Source: WQXF01 sp031552825
GTDB lineage: Bacteria > Bacillota > Clostridia > Christensenellales > Aristaeellaceae
DNA length: 64,000 nt
Reading direction: 5' to 3'
Assembly: GCA_031552825.1 (NCBI GenBank)
Contig: JAVBMD010000014.1
Location: 1 to 64,000 of the forward strand
Positions 39,764 through 49,100 of this stretch are shown piece by piece. The translations under genes and the position numbers were made by a program. A model generated the notes under the pieces. That model saw nothing but the letters and a program-made list of their open reading frames with translations, was not told the origin of the DNA and searched no databases. Each line of letters opens with the position of its first letter. Within the stretch, counting starts at the first letter, position 1.

Positions 39764-40822
39764 ATGCAAACCACCCGCATGATTCGCCGGGCCGCCCTGC
39801 TGCTGACGCTGCTGCTGGCGCTCCCGCTGGCGGCGCTGTGCGACAGCACCGAGCCTGCCGAAAGCTTTTCCATCGCCGAGCGGTTCGGAATCGAGAATGT
39901 TTCCCGCATGCGCTTTATCGACAGGAACAGGCTGTGCGTGATTGCCGCCCCGCCGGACGACGGCAACGAACTGTTCGAGGTCTATTTCCTTTCCCTAGAT
40001 CAGGAAACGCCGCTGCAAACGTTGCGCGTCGAAAACCAGCGTTCCATCGAGCGGATGGAAATCGAAGGGGAATCGCTGCGCCTCATCTTCCCGCACAAAC
40101 AGCCCAGCGGCGAAACGGAGCTTTGGGATGTCATGACCGTAGCCATCGGCGGCGAACCGGAATGGCGTACCCTCACCGAGCAAGAAGTGTTTACCTTCCC
40201 CCTGCCCGACGGCACGCAGATCACGCAGGACGAAGGAAGCCTGCTCCGTTTCAACCCAAAAAGCGGCGCGCGGGAACAACTGCTAACCGGCGTTCCGTAC
40301 GACCCGGAGGCCGACAACGCGGCAGAGATACTGTACTACTATTTTTTCGCGTCGCTGGACGAGCACCGCTTCATCTACTGGCGCATGGGCTGGGAAATGG
40401 AGCTGGGCTACGGCGTGTATGACCTGCGCACCGGCAAGGATCTGCTGATCGAAAAGGATCAGGGCAGGCCGTGCTTGCTTTACGACGGCAAGCTATACAC
40501 CACCTCGGCGGTGGTGAATCTTGAAACGCTCAAGCCGCGGCTGCTGCACAAAAGGCTGCGCGATCTGCTGCCCGACGAGAACGTACCTTGGGCTATCTCG
40601 CCCGACGGAAGCACGCTTTGTATCGGTGAGGCGGTCGATTGGAGCGTCCTAAACATTTACTCAATTCAGAGCGGCGCGTGGCTGCAAGAGATTCAACTGT
40701 CGGAAGAGATCAGCGAACCGCCGACGTACGTGGACGCCGACACCATCGCCGTTCACTTCAGCGAATGGGAAACCGAGGCGGAATTGGTTGAGTACTTTGA
40801 CGTAGGTTCCGCCATGGAGTAA
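39764..40822 (+). CDS. Exported hypothetical protein, 352 aa
   Basis: A signal peptide (AALLLTLLLALPLAALC) is followed by a soluble domain rich in beta-strand and aromatic residues. Repeated short patterns (phrases such as DENVPWAISPDGSTLCIGE) resemble beta-propeller blades, but I cannot count them reliably. Cleavage after ALC could also mean a lipid-modified Cys. AGAGAGG lies upstream of the ATG at 39764; TTG 39758 is less likely. The gene stands alone under its own promoter. Confidence 0.82.
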   Translation: MQTTRMIRRAALLLTLLLALPLAALCDSTEPAESFSIAERFGIENVSRMRFIDRNRLCVIAAPPDDGNELFEVYFLSLDQETPLQTLRVENQRSIERMEIEGESLRLIFPHKQPSGETELWDVMTVAIGGEPEWRTLTEQEVFTFPLPDGTQITQDEGSLLRFNPKSGAREQLLTGVPYDPEADNAAEILYYYFFASLDEHRFIYWRMGWEMELGYGVYDLRTGKDLLIEKDQGRPCLLYDGKLYTTSAVVNLETLKPRLLHKRLRDLLPDENVPWAISPDGSTLCIGEAVDWSVLNIYSIQSGAWLQEIQLSEEISEPPTYVDADTIAVHFSEWETEAELVEYFDVGSAME

Positions 40823-40841
40823 TACAAACCCGCATTCAAAA

Positions 40842-40873
40842 AGCGCCGCAAAAGAGCGATCTTTTGCGGCGCT
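40842..40873. terminator. 14-bp perfect hairpin after the exported hypothetical
   Basis: AGCGCCGCAAAAGA pairs with TCTTTTGCGGCGCT across the loop GCGA. Reading rightward no T-run follows; reading leftward TTTTT follows. The same stem recurs at 41211-41236, so it may be part of the repeat set and not only a terminator. Confidence 0.6.
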
Positions 40874-40877
40874 CAGG

Positions 40878-41068
40878 CTATCAACAAAGTCAGACAATCA
40901 ACAAAGTCACGCAGATGGGCTGCGAAGGTCCAGGGCGATCGCAAAGCCCTGGTCGCATCCGCAGATGCGAAATGCCTCGAAGCAAGGTCTGTATGGAATT
41001 CCACCCTTTGCGAAGGGCGGCCAAAGGGCTTATCGCTCGCCCTTTGGAATCCTTCTCTACGCATCCAC
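40878..41068. repeat. A/B-family palindromic element, copy B1
   Basis: Its left end has ATCAACAAAGTC words. The left half has CCAGGGC/GCCCTGG with loop GATCGCAAA, then CGCAT..ATGCG, then GAAA. The right half (reverse complement) has CCAAAGGGC/GCCCTTTGG and CCCTT..AAGGG. The layout equals that of the A copies while the stem sequences differ. It is nearly identical to B2 at 60.0 kb. Confidence 0.85.
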
Positions 41069-41071
41069 AGG

Positions 41072-41245
41072 CTATCAACAAAGTCAGACCGTCGAGAAAT
41101 GTCCAAATGTGGGCGAAGCACAAGCGTGTCCGCAGGAGGCGTACACAGGTACGCCGACAAGGCGCGCGCTGGGCTGAACCCACAGATGGGCGTTTATCGA
41201 CGGTCTGGACGCCGCAAAAGAGCGATCTTTTGCGGCGCTTCGCTG
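41072..41245. repeat. Further inverted-repeat element next to B1
   Basis: GACCGTCGA (41087-41095) and TCGACGGTC (41197-41205) bracket about 100 bp with internal stems (GGCGTAC / GTACGCC). An ATCAACAAAGTC word precedes it, and the hairpin GCCGCAAAAGA / TCTTTTGCGGC (41211-41236) follows. This shares ends and flanking words with B1 but has a different interior. The gap 40823-41301 holds no gene. Confidence 0.65.
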
Positions 41246-41301
41246 TCTACAGGGATCAATCATGCCGGCCACTATCTGCCGTCATGATCGCCATCGTGTT
41301 T

Positions 41302-42927
41302 TTAATCCTTGCCGGACTTTTCTTCCATCTCCGGCATTATCTTCATCTCCGGCATTTCCTCCATCTGCGGCACTTCCTCTTTACTCGGTACCTTGTGCGC
41401 CGCTTCTTGATGCCGCAGCACCTGCCCATCGGAGAGTCTCACGACTACCTCGTGCTTCGTGGTGCCGTGATACAGCTCCGCCTCATACGCGCGCACGCCG
41501 CCGACCAATTCGGTCTCCAGCGAGATGATATCGCCGCCCGGCACCTCCTTCAGCGCCGCCTCGATCGCTGCCGCGTAGCCGATATCGCCCGCCGCAGGCA
41601 CGTCCTCCAGATCGACGTCGCGCTCTTGCTCCTGCTCGTGGCGCAGGATTTGCCCATCGGCGAAGGCGATCTCCAGCTCGTGCGCCGTTTGCCCGACAAG
41701 AATCTCGACCTCGAACACCGCTTGCTCCTTCTCCCAGTCAAGAATCTCGACCCCGAACACCGATTGCTCCTTCTCCCAGTCCAGCTCGGCCTTGGTCACA
41801 AAGCCCTCGCCGACTTTCTCCAGCGCGATTTCGATGGCGCGCCTCAGCGTGACCGGCGTCCCGAGCGACGCAGGCGGCGCGGGCGGCGCGGGCACTGCGG
41901 TGGTCTCAGCGAACACCGCCTGCCCCAGCAGCCCGGTCGCCGCCAGCACAACGGCGCACAGCACAGCCAGCGCGTTGTGCTTGGGTTGGGTTCCGAAAAT
42001 GGTTTCCAATCGCTTCTTCACTTCGTTTTTCCCTCCTAAAAAGCAAGTCGTTAGCAAAGTTTGCCTGCGCTGCCTTTGGCTGGCGACGCCGATAATCAGC
42101 TCGCCATACTGCCGACGCCGCTCGCGGCCTTCACTGGCGAGCACCGCCTCGTCGCAGGCTGCCTCGCACGCCGCCTCCACCGCGCCGGGCAGCCACCAGA
42201 GCAGCGGATTGAACCAATGAATGGCGGCGATCAGCAGCAGCGCGGCCTTCATCCACAGATCGCGCCGCGCGTAGTGCACCAGCTCGTGGCGCAGCACCAA
42301 CTCCAGCTCGTCGGGCAGCATGACCGCCTCGGGCAACAGGATGGCGGGGCGCAAAAGCCCGGTCAGCATCGGCCGATTGACGGCGCGGCAGCGGCGCAGC
42401 GCGGGGAGCGGCCGATGCATGCGCAGCGATTCCCGCGCGCGGCGGGCGGCTGCCAGCGCCGCCGGATCGGTCACCGGCTGGCTCCAGCGGCGCACGTGGC
42501 GCACAAAGCGGCGATGGCGCAACAAATGCAAAGCGCAAAACACCAGCGCCCCGGCCAGCCACAAAAGCACCAGCGCCTGCGCCCACGTCATGCTTGCTCG
42601 CTGTGAGGCGCGCAAAGGCGCATCGGCGCGGGCTGCGGCGGCTTGGATCGCTGCGGCGGTCTCCATCGCCCCGCGCTCGGCTGCGGGCGGTTCCGGCGCG
42701 AAGGCTGCGGTTTCCAGCATCGTCGGCGCGGGCAGGCGCAGCAGCGCCACGCCGGTGTCGGGGCGGAAGGGAACGAGCAGGCCCACCAACACAATCAGCC
42801 ACAGCAGGTATCCCCACCGCGCCGAATAGCGCCTGCCGAACACCGCCTGAAACAGCGCCAGCCCCGCCGCCACCGCCGCCATCACCAGCGAGGAGCCGAT
42901 CAGCGCGAGCAAAGCATCGGTCATCAT
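41302..42927 (-). CDS. blaR1: BlaR1/MecR1-type M56 membrane peptidase with PepSY-like tail
   Basis: This protein has 541 aa. Membrane spans occur at about 5-60, 100-120 and 290-310. The zinc-peptidase motif RHELVHYARRD marks the M56 domain, with the distal glutamate region EAACEAACDEAVL. The extracytoplasmic part is not a penicillin-binding sensor: after about residue 330 it holds two PepSY-like repeats (LRRAIEIALEKVGEGFVTKAEL, split; AAIEAALKEVPGGDIISLE). A 14-residue tandem duplication (LDWEKEQSVFGVEI, LDWEKEQAVFEVEI) lies between them. The tail is Met/Pro/Glu-rich. It overlaps blaI by 4 bases, with GGAGG upstream. The signal it senses is unknown. Confidence 0.92.
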   Translation of the reverse strand: MMTDALLALIGSSLVMAAVAAGLALFQAVFGRRYSARWGYLLWLIVLVGLLVPFRPDTGVALLRLPAPTMLETAAFAPEPPAAERGAMETAAAIQAAAARADAPLRASQRASMTWAQALVLLWLAGALVFCALHLLRHRRFVRHVRRWSQPVTDPAALAAARRARESLRMHRPLPALRRCRAVNRPMLTGLLRPAILLPEAVMLPDELELVLRHELVHYARRDLWMKAALLLIAAIHWFNPLLWWLPGAVEAACEAACDEAVLASEGRERRRQYGELIIGVASQRQRRQTLLTTCFLGGKNEVKKRLETIFGTQPKHNALAVLCAVVLAATGLLGQAVFAETTAVPAPPAPPASLGTPVTLRRAIEIALEKVGEGFVTKAELDWEKEQSVFGVEILDWEKEQAVFEVEILVGQTAHELEIAFADGQILRHEQEQERDVDLEDVPAAGDIGYAAAIEAALKEVPGGDIISLETELVGGVRAYEAELYHGTTKHEVVVRLSDGQVLRHQEAAHKVPSKEEVPQMEEMPEMKIMPEMEEKSGKD

Positions 42928-43298
42928 GTTCTCTCCTCCAGCCATTGGCGCAGGGAGCGCGCCTCCTCCTCGGAAAGCTGCTTGCCCCGGAACAGCGTGC
43001 TCACCAGCCCGGTCAGCGAGTTTTGATGATAGCGCGCCATAAATGCGTCGGTCTCCTGCTGCAAATACGCCTGCTCGGCGACCAGCGGGGTATACACCCG
43101 CTCCTTGCCCACGCGCTCGCTGGCCAAAAAGCCCCGGTCGATGAGCCGCACCAGCAGCGTCAGCACGGTTTGCGCCTTCCAATGATGGCCATCCTCCAGC
43201 GCCTCCACCACTTCCTTGGTGGAGACCGGCGGCTCGGCGCGCCAGATCGCGCGCATGACGTCGAACTCGGCGTCGGGCAACCGATCCTTGAATTTCAT
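42924..43298 (-). CDS. blaI: BlaI/MecI family repressor
   Basis: This is a winged-helix repressor of 124 aa. The DNA-binding half contains LPDAEFDVMRAIW and VVEALEDGHHWKAQTVLTLL (recognition region), and the C-terminal half is the dimerisation part ending in RQWLEERT. It is encoded first in the blaI-blaR1 operon with an ATGA overlap. In known systems BlaR1 activation leads to repressor cleavage. The cut site cannot be assigned here. The start is the ATG at 43298 with GAAGGG upstream. No beta-lactamase or PBP gene is adjacent. Confidence 0.93.
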   Translation of the reverse strand: MKFKDRLPDAEFDVMRAIWRAEPPVSTKEVVEALEDGHHWKAQTVLTLLVRLIDRGFLASERVGKERVYTPLVAEQAYLQQETDAFMARYHQNSLTGLVSTLFRGKQLSEEEARSLRQWLEERT

Positions 43299-43324
43299 GC
43301 TGCATCCCTTCATTCACGTTCATT

Positions 43325-43359
43325 CTACACTTGTCGTTGATTACATTCTACAACCGTAG
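43325..43359. promoter_or_regulatory. Two candidate BlaI operator sites
   Basis: CTACACTTGTCG (43325-43336) and CTACAACCGTAG (43348-43359) are related words 23 bp apart, just upstream of blaI. They share CTACA-NNN-GT-N-G, close to the TACA..TGTA core of BlaI operators. Two sites about two helical turns apart suit paired dimers. Confidence 0.55.
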
Positions 43360-43439
43360 TGGACGAATGTCAAGGGGTTTCTTTCCATTATTTCTTAAAT
43401 ATGGTTTTATTGGTATGAAGGTAGAATCTTTTCAAGGCG

Positions 43440-43725
43440 GGAGCGGAATCCCGGCGCCCGCAGGCGGCGGAGAACGGAATCCCGGCGCCCGCAGGCGGCG
43501 GAGAACGGAATCCCTCCACCGCTCACGCGGTTCCCCTCCCTTTGACAAGGGAGGCTTTTGGAGGCTGGTATATGTTTCTTGTTTCATAAAAGAATCTTGG
43601 TTCTAGCCCCCAGCCTCCCTTGTCAAAGGGAGGGGGGTCCGCCCTCAGGCTGTGGAGGGATTCCCGCCGCATGCATGCGGCGGTTTCCGGCGGTGGAGGG
43701 ATTCCCGCCGCAGGCATGCGGCGGT
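43440..43725. repeat. M-family element with duplicated end modules
   Basis: A complete M copy (about 43508-43665, core GGAGGCTGGTATATG) is flanked on both sides by short duplications of the terminal module: two GGAATCCCGGCGCCCGCAGG units on the left and two GGATTCCCGCCGCA(T/G)GCATGCGGCGG units on the right. This suggests slippage or repeated insertion at the ends. The gap between blaI and asnA holds no gene. Confidence 0.8.
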
Positions 43726-43803
43726 CTCTCCGAAAAGGCAGAGATTCGTTGCCCCAATTCTCTTTTCCAAAACAAAAAAAGAGGGCGTGCCGCCCTCCGA
43801 AAA

Positions 43804-44814
43804 TTACAGCAGCTGCACGCCCCGCTCGGCGCAAATCCGCTCGGTTTCCTCCGTCCAAATCGAGGACTGCACCTCGCCGATGTGCGCCTTATTGAGGAAG
43901 AACATGCACATGCGCGATTGCCCCACGCCGCCGCCCACCGTCAGCGGCAACTCGCCGCGCAGCAGCGCCGCGTGGAAGGGCAACTGGGCGCGCTCCACGC
44001 AACCGCGCTCGGCAAGCTGCGCGCGCAGCGATTCCGGCGTGACGCGGATGCCCATCGAGGAAAGCTCCAGCCCGATATCCAGCAGCGGATAGTACACGAG
44101 GATATCGCCGTTGAGCGACCAATCGTCATAGTCGGGCGCGCGGCCGTCGTGCGGCTCGCCGGAGGTCAGCTTGCCGCCGATCTGCTCGATGAACACCGCG
44201 CCCATCTCCCTCGCGATGGCGTGCTCGCGCTGCTTGGGCGTAAGATCCGGGTACTTATCGGCCAGCGCTTGGCTGGTGATGAAGAAGATCTTCTCGGGCA
44301 GCTCCGGCGTCGCCCACGGATAGCGCGCCGCCACGAACCGCTCGGTATGCTTGAGCGCGGCGTACACGCGGCGCACGATATGCTCCAGCACCGGCACGGT
44401 GCGATCCTCGGCGAGGATGATGCGCTCCCAATCCCACTGATCGACGTAGAGCGAGTGGATGTTGTCGGTCTCCTCGTCGCGGCGGATGGCGCTCATATCG
44501 GCGTACAGCCCTTCGCCGGGGCGGAAGCCGTAGCGCGCCAGCGCCTGCCGCTTCCACTTGGCCAGCGATTGCACGATCTCCACCGTCTCCTCGGGGTTCT
44601 CGCCCGGGTCGAAGCGCACCGGGCGCTCGACGCCGTTGAGCGTATCGTTGAGGCCGGAGCTTTGGCGCACGAACAGCGGCGCCGATACGCGCGTCAGATG
44701 CAGCTCCCGCGCCAGATCCAGCTCAAAATAGTCCTTGATCTCCTTGATGGCCACCTCGGTCTCGCGGATGCCGATCGGCGACACATAGCCCTCCGGAATA
44801 AAACACGCGCCCAT
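43804..44814 (-). CDS. asnA: Aspartate-ammonia ligase
   Basis: AsnA makes asparagine from aspartate, ammonia and ATP, and is related to class-II aminoacyl-tRNA synthetases. At 336 aa it has the expected length. Matching segments are QSSGLNDTLNGVERPVRFD, LYADMSAIRRDEETDN, VDQWDWE, LPLTVGGGVGQSRMCMFFL and HIGEVQSSIW. The ATG at 44814 follows AGAGG by 6 bases. Upstream sequence is M-repeat material, so longer frames reading into it are artefacts. It is alone in its unit. Confidence 0.96.
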   Translation of the reverse strand: MGACFIPEGYVSPIGIRETEVAIKEIKDYFELDLARELHLTRVSAPLFVRQSSGLNDTLNGVERPVRFDPGENPEETVEIVQSLAKWKRQALARYGFRPGEGLYADMSAIRRDEETDNIHSLYVDQWDWERIILAEDRTVPVLEHIVRRVYAALKHTERFVAARYPWATPELPEKIFFITSQALADKYPDLTPKQREHAIAREMGAVFIEQIGGKLTSGEPHDGRAPDYDDWSLNGDILVYYPLLDIGLELSSMGIRVTPESLRAQLAERGCVERAQLPFHAALLRGELPLTVGGGVGQSRMCMFFLNKAHIGEVQSSIWTEETERICAERGVQLL

Positions 44815-44834
44815 TTGTACCTCTCCCCGTGCAT

Positions 44835-45052
44835 AAAAGATTCTTAGTTCTAGCCCTTGCCTCCCTTGTTCAACGGGGACGAAGCACCGTCGCGCCAGTG
44901 GCGCGATGAGACGGTGCGGAAGTCCAATGAGCAAAGGAGCGCTCGCGCGACTATTGCGAATTGTGAGGGGGACCGCCCTCAGGCGGTGGAGGGATTCCCG
45001 CCGCAGGCATGCGGCGGTTTCCCCGTCGGCAGCGGTGGAGGGATTCCGTCCC
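44835..45052. repeat. M-family element, long-insert variant (inverted)
   Basis: One half carries the ~95-bp insert in the opposite orientation to the copies at 33.6-33.8 kb. The words are the same (AGTCCAATGAGCAAAGGAGC, GACTATTGCGAATTGTG). The stem GCACCGTC / GACGGTGC encloses TCGCGCC..GGCGCGA. Right-end modules GGGATTCC are duplicated. The gap 44815-45123 holds no gene other than this. Confidence 0.8.
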
Positions 45053-45123
45053 CACAAACAAAAGCCCCTACCCACCGCGGTCAAACGCCCTGACACGCAG
45101 CATGTAGAGGCGATCGTTCAGCG

Positions 45124-45336
45124 TCAAACCGTCCATTCAAAGCAGCATACGTCCAGCACCGGCGGCGCGCCCTCGCGCACGCGCACCACGCGCCATTCGC
45201 CGCCCACGCCCTCGCGGCGCGGCGTAACCGAGCGCTCGACGCGCACCTGCCCGATGCCTTGACGCGCCAGCTCCGCCAGCGCAAGCTTAAGCGGCAGCCC
45301 CAACAACGGCGGCAGCCCCGATAACGCCTCGCTCAC
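45124..45336 (-). CDS. Small hypothetical protein, 70 aa
   Basis: It begins MSEALSGLPPLLGLPLKLAL with a GTG that overlaps the TGA of frr (GTGA), so it is probably translated by coupling. The composition (Arg, Val, Glu) and the even length suggest a real small protein, but I know no family. It ends VLDVCCFEWTV. No separate ribosome site of good quality is seen. Confidence 0.6.
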   Translation of the reverse strand: MSEALSGLPPLLGLPLKLALAELARQGIGQVRVERSVTPRREGVGGEWRVVRVREGAPPVLDVCCFEWTV

Positions 45337-45893
45337 TTTACGTCCAAGATCTCCTTTTCCTTTTCAGCGCAGATCTGGTCGAGGGTCTTGATGGCGTTGT
45401 CGGTCAGCTTCTGGATGTCGTCCTCGGCCTTCTTCTCCTCGTCCTCGGGCAGCGCGGCGTCCTTGAGCAGCTTTTTCACGTGCTCGATGGCGTCGCGGCG
45501 GATGGCGCGGATCGCCACCTTGGCCTCCTCGGTGTTCTTGCGCACCAGCTTGGTCAAATCCTTGCGGCGCTCCTCGGTCAGCTCCGGGATCATCAGGCGG
45601 ATCACCTTGCCGTCGTTGGTGGGCGTGATGCCCAGCTCGGATTTCATGATCGCCTTTTCCACCGCCGGGATGCCCTTGCTATCCCACAGCGAGATCACCA
45701 GCATGCGCGGCTCGGGCACGGAAATATTGCCCATCTGGTTGAGCGGCGTCATCGTGCCGTAGTAATCGACGGAGATGCGATCCAGCAATTGCGGATTGGC
45801 GCGCCCTGCGCGGATGGTCATCAACTCGCTGCGCAGCACGCTTTCGGTCTTGCCCATCTTTTCTTTGGCTTGGTCGATCACTTGCTTCGTCAT
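45333..45893 (-). CDS. frr: Ribosome recycling factor
   Basis: RRF splits post-termination ribosomes together with EF-G. The length is 186 aa, standard for the family. Landmarks are TIRAGRANPQLLDRISVDYYG, with a following PEPRMLVISLWD and IPELTEERRKDL and a VAIRAIRRDA region in the long helix. GGGAGGG lies 7 bases before the ATG. The usual upstream partners tsf and pyrH are not here; an A-family repeat lies upstream instead. Confidence 0.98.
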   Translation of the reverse strand: MTKQVIDQAKEKMGKTESVLRSELMTIRAGRANPQLLDRISVDYYGTMTPLNQMGNISVPEPRMLVISLWDSKGIPAVEKAIMKSELGITPTNDGKVIRLMIPELTEERRKDLTKLVRKNTEEAKVAIRAIRRDAIEHVKKLLKDAALPEDEEKKAEDDIQKLTDNAIKTLDQICAEKEKEILDVK

Positions 45894-46017
45894 GTAAAAA
45901 CCCTCCCGTTACTCTTGCGATGTATTCTTAGGGGCGGATGATACTGCATGCTAGTATTGTATCCGGTTTGCCATGGCTTGGCAAGAGGGGACTGTGGCAT
46001 CAGCGCGGCAAGCCAAC

Positions 46018-46168
46018 TTGCTTGGTTCGGCCTCCGAAGGATCCCTAAGGGCGACCGGAAAGCCCTTAGGTCGCCCCGCAGGGCGAAACTTCTGAACGCG
46101 GGTGTTTCGTGCCAGCGGGCACGACCAAAGGGCTTTCCGGTCGCCCTTTGGAAACCTTCGGGGTTTTC
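46018..46168. repeat. A/B-family palindromic element, copy A2
   Basis: The left half shows CCTAAGGGC/GCCCTTAGG with loop GACCGGAAA, then GCCC-cgca-GGGC, then GAAAC. A central stem GAAAC/GTTTC follows. The right half mirrors this with CCAAAGGGC-type bases and GTGCC-agcg-GGCAC. The ends are CTCCGAAGG / CCTTCGGG. It lies between the giant gene and frr. Confidence 0.88.
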
Positions 46169-46189
46169 CAAACCACGCAGATAGGATTC

Positions 46190-49100
46190 TTACTTCTTCG
46201 CCCCCACATCGATATCCCGCTTCGCCTGCCCCGACTTCAGCGTAAATTCCTCGCAGGAGCCGGAGGCTCCTGCCAGCTCGGGGAAGTCGCTGTCGATCTC
46301 GGAAAGGTCGGGGCGGTTGACGGTGAAAGCATAGCCCTCGGGCAGCTCCGCGCCGACCAAGTAGCGCCCGGGGCGGAGGCGGTCGAAACGATAGAGGCCG
46401 TATTCGTCGGTGGTCGCGGTGGCGACCTCGCGCTGACTGTCCCCCTCGCCAATGGCGTAGAGCGTGAGCACCACGCCGGGCAGCGGCGGCTCGCCGAAAT
46501 CCTGCAGGCCGTTGCCGTTGGTATCGACCCAGGCGGTGTCGCCGATCAGGCCGGGGCGGATGCCGCCCACCGACATGCGCGCGCGGCTCTCGCCCATCGC
46601 CAGCGCGAATTCCTCGCTCTCGCCGATGCTCTCGTCGGTGGCAGGCGCGACCGAGCCGCCCTCGCCGCCGCTTTGCAGCGTGAACAGGTAGCCGCCGGGC
46701 AGCTCAAAGCGCAGCTTGTACCGGCCGGGATGCAGGGCTTCGAAGGCATAGTCGCCCGCTTCGCTCACCTGCTGCGCGGCAACGGTGTTCCACGCGCCGC
46801 CCTCTTGGCGCAGCAGCGTCACCTGCGCGCCCTCCAGCGGCGGCTCGTCGCCGCCCTGCAGGCCGTTTACGTCCGCATCCTCCCACGCGCTGCCCTGAAT
46901 GCGGGCGGCGCGCAGCGCGCCGGTATCGGGCATTTCGAGGCGCTGCCCCATGGCCAGCGCCTGCGCGGCGGTCTGCCCGAGCTGCGGCTCGGCCTGCGCA
47001 AACAGCGCCGCGGCCTGCTCGGTAAACAGCTCGGTCTCGCCCAGCGTCACGCGGATCTGGTACGTGCCGGGGCGCAGGTTTTCAAAGGCATACGCGCCGT
47101 CGGCATCGGTGCGCGCGCTGGCCAGCACCTGCGCGTCCTCCGCCAGCAGGCATTCGATCAGCGCGCCGGGCAGCCCTTCCTCACCCGCGCCGATGGCGTT
47201 GTCTTCGTCGGCGTCGAGCCACAGCTTGCCCGTGATCGCCGCCGCCGCCAGCGCGCCGACGTTCTGGTTGGCGCGCCGCTCGCCCATGGTCAGGGTGAAG
47301 GGCTGGCTGTCGCCTTGGCTGGCGTCCACGCCCTGCACCAGCCCGCCCTGCGCCGCTTCGCCGGGCGCGCGGGCAAACAGGTGCGCATCGGGCAGCGCGA
47401 AGCGCAGCTGATACACGCCGGGGCGCAAGCCGGTGAAAGCATACGCGCCGGATGCGTCGGTGCGGGCGGTGCGCACGGCCTTTCCGTCGGCCAGCAGCGA
47501 CACCTCCGCGTCGGGCAGCGCCTTGTCGCTCGCCGAGAGCAGGCCGTCGTTGTCCTCGTCCAGCCAAGCTTGGCCGGAGATTTCCGCCGCCGGGATCGCG
47601 CCGATGTGGTAAGCGTTCTGCCGCTGACCGGCCTCCAGCGCGATGGGCGCGCTTTCGCCCTCGGCGGCGTCGATGCCGGAAAGGTTCCCGGCGCGGGAAG
47701 CGCTCTTGCGCGCCGGTTCGGCGGCGAACAGGTAGCCCTCCGGCAGGGCGGCGCGCAGCGCGTAGCTGCCGGGCATCAGTTGATCCTGCTGCCAGCGTCC
47801 CTGCGCGTCGGTGGTCAGCTCGTAGGCTTCCTCGGGCGCGTCGGCGCGCGCCAGCTTGAGCGATACGCCTGCTAGCGGCGGCTCCCCGGCGTCGAGCAGG
47901 CCGTCGTTGTTGGTGTCCTCCCAGAGCACGCCGCCCAGCAGCGCCGGTTGCAGCGCGCCGACGCGCACCTCCCCAACGGTCTCGCCCATCGCCAGCGTCA
48001 CGACGATGTCGGCTTGGCGCTCGGCGATATCCAGCAGCAGACGCTCGGGATCGCGGGTATACAGGTAGCCCTCGGGCAGCGTGAAGCGCACGCGGTATTC
48101 GCCGGGGCGCAACCCGGCAAAGCGGAACGCGCCGTCGCGCTTGGTGACGGTGGTGGCGACCGGCGCGTCCGCGCCCTCGCGCAGCAGCGACACCGCCACG
48201 CCGGATAGCGCCGCTTCCTCCTCGGCGCGTTGGCCGTCGTAATCGTTATCGATCCATGCCGCGCCGCCGATCTCGCCCAGACGGATCGCGCCCAGCGACA
48301 CGCCGCCGATGTTGGCGCCCATGGGCAGCGCGAAGGTGTCGCTGCGGGTTTCCCCCTTTTGCTCGGCGGCAAAGCGCACCGTGGAGGCCGCCGCGCGCGC
48401 GACGACGTATCCCTCGGGCAACTGGCACTCCATCCGGTAGGTGGCGGGGCGCAAGCCTTCGAAGGCGAAGCCGCCCTTGTCATCGGTGTCGGTCTCGGCG
48501 ACCAAGGCCTGCGTCTTGCGCGCCTCGTCGATGCGGAAGAGCCGCACGTGCGCCGACGCGAGGCCGTCCTCGCCCTCGCCGGGCTGGCCGTCGTCGTCCG
48601 CGTCTTCCCATACGGAGCCGGACACCGAGGCGGTCTGCACCAGCCCCATATCGGCGTGCTCCACGCGCTGGCCGAGCACCAGCGCCAGCTCGCGCGTTCC
48701 CTCCAGCTTGCCGCCAAACACATGCCCCTCGGGCAGCGCGAAGGTCAGCCGGTACTGCCCCGGCGGCACTTGCTCCAGCGCGTACGCGCCCAGCGCGTCG
48801 GTGGTCGCGCGCAGCGGTTCGCCGCCCTGCTCGGCGCTTTCCAGCAGCACCTCGGCGCCCTCATACGGGCGCTCCCCGGCGTCCCACAGGCCGTTGTCGT
48901 CGGCGTCGTGCCATACCGCGCCGCGCACCGTCGCCGGAAGCATCAGGCCGACCGACAGCTCCTGCGCCTGCGCGGGCGAAAGCGTGAAGGCCTCGCCCAC
49001 CCCGGCATCGCGGGTGAATCCCCAGCCCTCGGGCAGCTCGCACAGCAGCGTGTATTCGCCCGGCGGAACCGTCTCAAACCGCACCAGCCCATCGGGGCCG

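Noticed and set aside
40842..40873. A tRNA- or riboswitch-like structure
   Set aside because: It is a simple perfect hairpin with a 4-base loop that recurs at 41.2 kb; no other conserved RNA elements.
44815..45096. Upstream extension of asnA
   Set aside because: The extra codons are translated M-repeat sequence (ESLHRLRA-type words); the ATG at 44814 has a ribosome site and matches the family N-terminus.
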